DNA from: an uncultured Bacteroidia bacterium
GTDB taxonomy: Bacteria; Bacteroidota; Bacteroidia; Bacteroidales; UBA932
Assembly: GCA_902795785.1 (NCBI GenBank)
Contig: CADBMK010000111.1
Location: 1 to 8,446 of the forward strand
DNA length: 8,446 nt
Reading direction: 5' to 3'
The position numbers and the translations under genes were made by a program. Below the pieces are notes generated by a model. The model did not search any database and was not told where the DNA came from. It worked only from the letters and a program-made list of their open reading frames with translations. The first letter of the stretch is position 1. Each line of letters opens with the position of its first letter. This document shows, piece by piece, positions 4,503 through 8,446 of the stretch.

Positions 4503-7500
4503 ATGCTTGACAAGATAATCAAATACGCCCTGGACAACAGGGTGCTGGTCCTCATACTGGCCTCGATGCTTATCATCGGCGGCCTGTACACCACGGCCAC
4601 CATGGAGGTGGACGTCTTCCCTGACCTCAACGCACCTACCGTAGTAGTAATGACGGAGGCCGAAGGAATGGCTCCGGAAGAAGTCGAAAGGCTCGTTACC
4701 TTCCCCGTGGAAACGGCGGTCAACGGAGCCACCGGAGTTCGCAGGGTACGCAGTTCTTCCACCACGGGATTCTCAATAGTCAACATCGAGTTAGACTGGG
4801 GAACGGACATTTATAAGGCCCGCCAGATTGTCAGCGAGAAACTGGCGATGATCGGCGACGCCCTTCCAGAAGGTTGCGGCAAGCCGACTCTCGGCCCTCA
4901 GTCCTCAATCCTCGGTGAAATTCTCATCATCGGCCTCACGGCAGACTCAACCTCCCTTGAGCAGCTCCGCACAATAGCCGACTGGAACATCCGTCCACGC
5001 CTTCTCTCAACCGGAGGCATAGCCCAGGTTGCAGTCATCGGCGGCGATATCAGGGAATACCAGATCCAGATAGAACCACGGAAAATGAGGAAGTGGGGTG
5101 TCTCCATCGACGAGGTCATTGACGCCGTCAAGGGAATGAACACCAACGCCTCCGGCGGAACCCTGTACCAGTGGGGTAACGAATACATCGTCCGCGGAGT
5201 CCTTTCCACCAACGACATTGAACAGCTCGGGAAGGCCGTCATCAGGAAAAACGGCGGCGCTCCCCTCCTGATTTCGGACATCGCCACGGTTAAGACCGGC
5301 CCCAAGACCCCAAGGCTGGGATTTGCCTCCAACGACGGCAAGCCGGCAGTCCTTCTCACCGTCACCAAGCAGCCTGACGTCAGCACGCTCAAGCTCACCG
5401 ATGCCATTGAGAAATCCCTCGGAGAGATTTCAGCCACCCTTCCGTCCGACGTTAAGATCGATACAAAGATCTTCCGTCAATCCAACTTCATCCAGAGTTC
5501 CATTGACAACGTGAAGAAGTCCCTTATTGAAGGAGGACTCTTCGTGATTCTGGTTCTCTTTGTCTTCCTGATGAACTGGAGGACCACGGTCATCTCGCTG
5601 ATTTCCATTCCGGTATCCATACTCACCGCCCTGGTGAGCCTCAAATTCATGGGTCTCACCATCAATACGATGAGCCTCGGAGGTATAGCCATAGCCATAG
5701 GTTCGCTCGTGGACGACTCCATCGTCGATGTGGAGAACGTGTATAAGAGGCTGAAACACCGCTCAAAAGACGCCACGATACTCCAGACGGTGTTCGAGGC
5801 TTCCAGGGAAGTCAGGATGCCTATGCTGAACTCTACCCTCATCATTGTGGCAAGTTTCCTCCCTCTGTTCTTCCTTTCAGGAATGGAAGGCAGGATGCTC
5901 AAGCCGCTTGGTATCACCTTCGTCATTTCCCTCTTCGCTTCCACCGTGGTAGCCCTTACGCTCACCCCTGTCCTCAGTTCATTCCTGCTCAGGGACGGCA
6001 CCCACACAGAGAAGGAGCCGTGGATTACAAGAAAACTTTCCGGCGCCTATGAAAAGGCTCTAAGGAAGGCCCTCGAAAGGAAGAAGACCATACTTGGAAT
6101 CATCGGAGTCCTTCTTATCAGCGCCATAGTCATCTTCTGCAACCTTGGAAGGAGTTTCCTCCCAGCCTTCAACGAAGGCTCTTTTACAATCTCAATGAGT
6201 TCACTTCCAGGCATTTCAGTTGAAGAGTCCGATGCACTCGGAAGACAGGCCGAGGAGATGCTTCTCAGCATTCCTGAGATTCAGACCGTAGGCAGAAAGA
6301 CCGGACGCGCGGAACTCGACGAACACAGTTTCGGAGTCAACACTTCAGAATTCGAATGTCCGTACGTCCTTGGAAGCAAGAGCCGCTCCCAGCTCACCGC
6401 CGAAGTCAGGGAAAAACTCGGTCAGATTCCAGGCGTCAACATAGAAATCGGCGGACCGATTGCCCACCGCATTGACGAGATGCTTTCGGGCACCAAGGCC
6501 AACATCGCCATAAAGCTTTTCGGCACCGACCTTAACAGGATGTACTCCATCGGCAACGAGATAAAGTCAGCCATATCCGGCGTACCTGGCATCACCGATG
6601 TCAATGTAGAGCAACAGGTGGAGAGGCCTCAGCTTAACATCATCCCTAAAAGGGAGATGCTGGCAAAGTACGGAATCACCCTTCCTGAATTCTCGGAGGC
6701 CATAAGCGTAATGCTTGAAGGAATGACTGTCTCACAGGTCTATGAGGGCAACCGTTCGTTCGACCTCACCCTCAAGATTGCCGACGACGGCAGAAGGAGC
6801 ATGGACTACATTAAGGACATCGACATAGACGCAGCCGACGGAACAAAGGTTCCGCTTTCTACTGTTGCAGACATCGTTTCCAGCGCAGGTCCAAACATCA
6901 TCAACCGTGAGAACGTGAGCCGCAAGATTGTCATCTCGGCCAATGTCACCGGCGGAGAACTGTCCAAGGCTGTGGACGGCATAAGGAAGGCCATCGACGG
7001 CAATATCCGTCTGCCTGAAGACTATCACATCGAATACGGCGGACAGTTCGAGAGCGAGGAAAGGGCTTCCAGGACAATCGCCCTGGTATCCTTCCTCTCC
7101 CTCATCATTATCTTCCTTCTTCTTTTCGGAGAATTCAGGAACACCACCCAGACCCTGACCGTCCTTCTCAACCTTCCGCTCGCCCTCATCGGAGGCGTGA
7201 TTGCAATCTGGACCACCAGCGGAATTATGAGCATCCCGGCCATCATCGGCTTCATTTCCCTCTTCGGAATTGCAACCAGGAACGGAATGCTGCTTGTGGA
7301 CAGGTACAACAACCTCAGAGCCGAGGGTGAAAGCCTCAGGGACGCCGTCATCAAAGGATCCCTGGACAGACTCAATCCAATCCTTATGACCGCCATCACC
7401 TCCGGCCTCGCCCTCCTTCCTCTCGCCATTGCGGGAGACCTTCCGGGAAACGAAATCCAGAGTCCTATGGCCAAGGTCATCCTCGGCGGACTTCTCAGTT

Positions 7501-7568
7501 CCACCATATTGAACGGATTCATCGTTCCTATAATGTATATAATAACAAACAAGGAAAATGAAAGGTAA
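4503..7568 (+). CDS. Heavy-metal RND efflux pump, CusA/CzcA family
   Basis: A full-length 1021-residue inner-membrane proton/metal antiporter of the HME-RND group, the motor of the tripartite pump. Twelve membrane segments are visible: TM1 at about 13-33, TM2-TM7 at about 341-549, TM8-TM12 at about 858-1016, with two large periplasmic porter/docking loops between them. TM4 carries the proton-relay motif 'GSLVDDSIVDVEN' (400-412); D404 and E411 correspond to the essential D405 and E412 of CusA in my from-memory alignment. Other family blocks are 'GRKTGRAELDEHSFG' (597-611), 'HRIDEMLSGTKANIAIKLFG' (655-674) and 'NPILMTAITSGLALLPLA' (958-975). The Met ligands of CusA appear absent: the position in the 'RID' block is Glu (E659) and that in 'KYGIT' is Ile (I725), which argues against copper/silver. 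The start at 4503 has AGGAAG immediately before it, closer than optimal. It overlaps the outer-membrane channel gene by 11 bases. Confidence 0.94.
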   Translation: MLDKIIKYALDNRVLVLILASMLIIGGLYTTATMEVDVFPDLNAPTVVVMTEAEGMAPEEVERLVTFPVETAVNGATGVRRVRSSSTTGFSIVNIELDWGTDIYKARQIVSEKLAMIGDALPEGCGKPTLGPQSSILGEILIIGLTADSTSLEQLRTIADWNIRPRLLSTGGIAQVAVIGGDIREYQIQIEPRKMRKWGVSIDEVIDAVKGMNTNASGGTLYQWGNEYIVRGVLSTNDIEQLGKAVIRKNGGAPLLISDIATVKTGPKTPRLGFASNDGKPAVLLTVTKQPDVSTLKLTDAIEKSLGEISATLPSDVKIDTKIFRQSNFIQSSIDNVKKSLIEGGLFVILVLFVFLMNWRTTVISLISIPVSILTALVSLKFMGLTINTMSLGGIAIAIGSLVDDSIVDVENVYKRLKHRSKDATILQTVFEASREVRMPMLNSTLIIVASFLPLFFLSGMEGRMLKPLGITFVISLFASTVVALTLTPVLSSFLLRDGTHTEKEPWITRKLSGAYEKALRKALERKKTILGIIGVLLISAIVIFCNLGRSFLPAFNEGSFTISMSSLPGISVEESDALGRQAEEMLLSIPEIQTVGRKTGRAELDEHSFGVNTSEFECPYVLGSKSRSQLTAEVREKLGQIPGVNIEIGGPIAHRIDEMLSGTKANIAIKLFGTDLNRMYSIGNEIKSAISGVPGITDVNVEQQVERPQLNIIPKREMLAKYGITLPEFSEAISVMLEGMTVSQVYEGNRSFDLTLKIADDGRRSMDYIKDIDIDAADGTKVPLSTVADIVSSAGPNIINRENVSRKIVISANVTGGELSKAVDGIRKAIDGNIRLPEDYHIEYGGQFESEERASRTIALVSFLSLIIIFLLLFGEFRNTTQTLTVLLNLPLALIGGVIAIWTTSGIMSIPAIIGFISLFGIATRNGMLLVDRYNNLRAEGESLRDAVIKGSLDRLNPILMTAITSGLALLPLAIAGDLPGNEIQSPMAKVILGGLLSSTILNGFIVPIMYIITNKENER

Positions 7569-8446
7569 AATCATAACGGCAGCCCTGCTTGCCCTTTCCA
7601 ATATATGTTACGCCCAGATGACTCCAGTCCTCAGTGAAATCGAGGAGAATAACCCGGCCCTGAAGATAGCCGCACAGAAGGCCGAACTGGAGAAACTGGA
7701 GAACCATTCGGAGGCCATCCTGCCCAACCCTGAGGTTGAGCTGGCCTACCTCTGGGGGCAGAACAGCACCGTAGGAAACAGACGTGACATCACCGTATCA
7801 CAGAGCTTTGACATCCCGACACTTACCGGAATGCGCAGCCGCCTTGCAGTCGGAGAAGACGAGATAGCCCTCCTAAAATACAGGGCAGAAAGGCTTAACG
7901 TCCTACTGGAAGCAAAGAATCTTCTCATTGAACTCACCTTCTGCAACGCCCTCAAAGACGAGCTGGAATACCATCTCAAGAATGCCGAGTCCCTTGTGAA
8001 GTCCACGGAGAAAAAGATGCAGATGGGAGGAGCCAACATACTTGAAGCCAAGAAAGCCAGGCTCCACCTTGCGGCCATCAAGGGGAAAATAGCCCAGATT
8101 GACGTGGAAAGGAATAGGCTGCTGAGTGAACTTACACGCCTCAACGGCGGTAAGCAGGTTACATACAATGCCGCCGCCTATGAGGGCACAGACGTTCTCC
8201 CTGAGAGTTTCACGGAGTGGTACACCGAGGCTTCCGGCAGAAATCCCGTTCTGAAATACGTCCAGAAGCAGGTGGAAGTATCACAGTCCAGGGTAAAAAT
8301 CGAGAAGACCGCCACCCTTCCAGGCCTCAGCATCGGCTATACGAGCGAGCTTGCACGCGATGCCAAATACCGTGGAGTATCTCTCGGCATCTCCATTCCG
8401 CTCTGGAACAACGGCAACCGTATCAAAAGGGCTGACGCCGCAATGA
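7558..8446 (+). CDS. TolC-family outer-membrane efflux channel, CzcC-like (3' end missing)
   Basis: The first 296 residues of an outer-membrane factor, open to the window end. The start at 7558 gives a signal peptide ('MKGKIITAALLALSNICYA', cleavage probably before Gln20); there is no lipobox Cys at the cleavage point, so it need not be a lipoprotein. The mature chain has the TolC repeat: a helical part ('LSEIEENNPALKIAAQKAELEKLE'-like, about 24-50), a strand region 'PNPEVELAYLWG' and 'RDITVSQSFDIPTLTGMRSRLA', long helices (about 110-200, including 'EKKMQMGGANILEAKKARL', the usual G-x-x-x-x-x-E/D turn), then a second strand pair 'PGLSIGYTSEL' and 'GVSLGISIPLWNNGNRIKRADAA'. A complete protein would be about 400-430 residues, so roughly 110-130 residues lie outside. 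It begins inside the end of the pump gene (11-base overlap; AAGGA three bases from the ATG) and completes the tripartite exporter. Confidence 0.9.
   Translation, partial: MKGKIITAALLALSNICYAQMTPVLSEIEENNPALKIAAQKAELEKLENHSEAILPNPEVELAYLWGQNSTVGNRRDITVSQSFDIPTLTGMRSRLAVGEDEIALLKYRAERLNVLLEAKNLLIELTFCNALKDELEYHLKNAESLVKSTEKKMQMGGANILEAKKARLHLAAIKGKIAQIDVERNRLLSELTRLNGGKQVTYNAAAYEGTDVLPESFTEWYTEASGRNPVLKYVQKQVEVSQSRVKIEKTATLPGLSIGYTSELARDAKYRGVSLGISIPLWNNGNRIKRADAAM

Noticed and set aside
6732..7601. A 289-codon open frame on the minus strand inside the RND pump gene
   Set aside because: It is fully antisense to highly conserved pump sequence, is low in hydrophobic order, rich in Asp/Glu/Gly, and matches no family I know; it reflects the codon bias of the real gene.
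8217..8435. A 72-codon plus-strand open frame near the window end
   Set aside because: It is out of frame within the TolC-family gene, whose own frame is continuous with recognisable domains up to the window edge.

Overview
The window looks like a chromosomal segment from a member of the Bacteroidota, most likely Bacteroidales. The evidence is three TAnnTTTG-type -7 promoter elements, the near absence of Shine-Dalgarno sequences, a FadL-like barrel of a Bacteroidota style, and a compact metal-efflux operon typical of that phylum. Base composition and codon use appear uniform by eye across all genes. I see no insertion sequence, integrase, tRNA, rRNA or CRISPR array, so there is no direct sign of recent transfer.

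Layout. Bases 1-720 hold the 3' part of an outer-membrane beta-barrel gene (FadL/OmpP1-like). It ends at a strong, probably bidirectional hairpin terminator (751-784) that also serves a convergent DUF1810 gene (796-1230, minus). A 37-base divergent intergenic region separates DUF1810 from trmO (1268-1939). It carries one -7 element on each strand, both so close to the ATG that the transcripts would be nearly or fully leaderless. trmO overlaps by 4 bases a Fur/Zur-family metalloregulator (1936-2373).

The rest is one heavy-metal export operon on the plus strand. It contains a cation diffusion facilitator with His-rich ends (2438-3373), an RND periplasmic adaptor lipoprotein with a His/Glu-rich N-terminus (3373-4497), a CusA/CzcA-family RND pump (4503-7568) and a TolC-family outer-membrane channel that runs off the window end (7558-8446). 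Apart from a 5-base gap before the pump gene, the junctions overlap, which suggests translational coupling. The predicted logic is two-stage export: the CDF protein moves Zn(II)-like cations from cytoplasm to periplasm, and the RND-adaptor-TolC complex moves them across the outer membrane.

The most interesting feature is the 64-base region between the regulator and the CDF gene. It holds a perfect 7-1-7 palindrome (2378-2392), the architecture recognised by Fur-family proteins, lying where a -33 element would be expected. It also holds a second 13-base inverted repeat (12 of 13 pairs) that covers the -7 box and abuts the CDF start codon. Together with the adjacent regulator, this suggests Fur/Zur-type control of metal efflux rather than the usual control of uptake. 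The target metal and the sign of regulation (activation or derepression) are inference. The component families are known; I do not claim an entirely new system.
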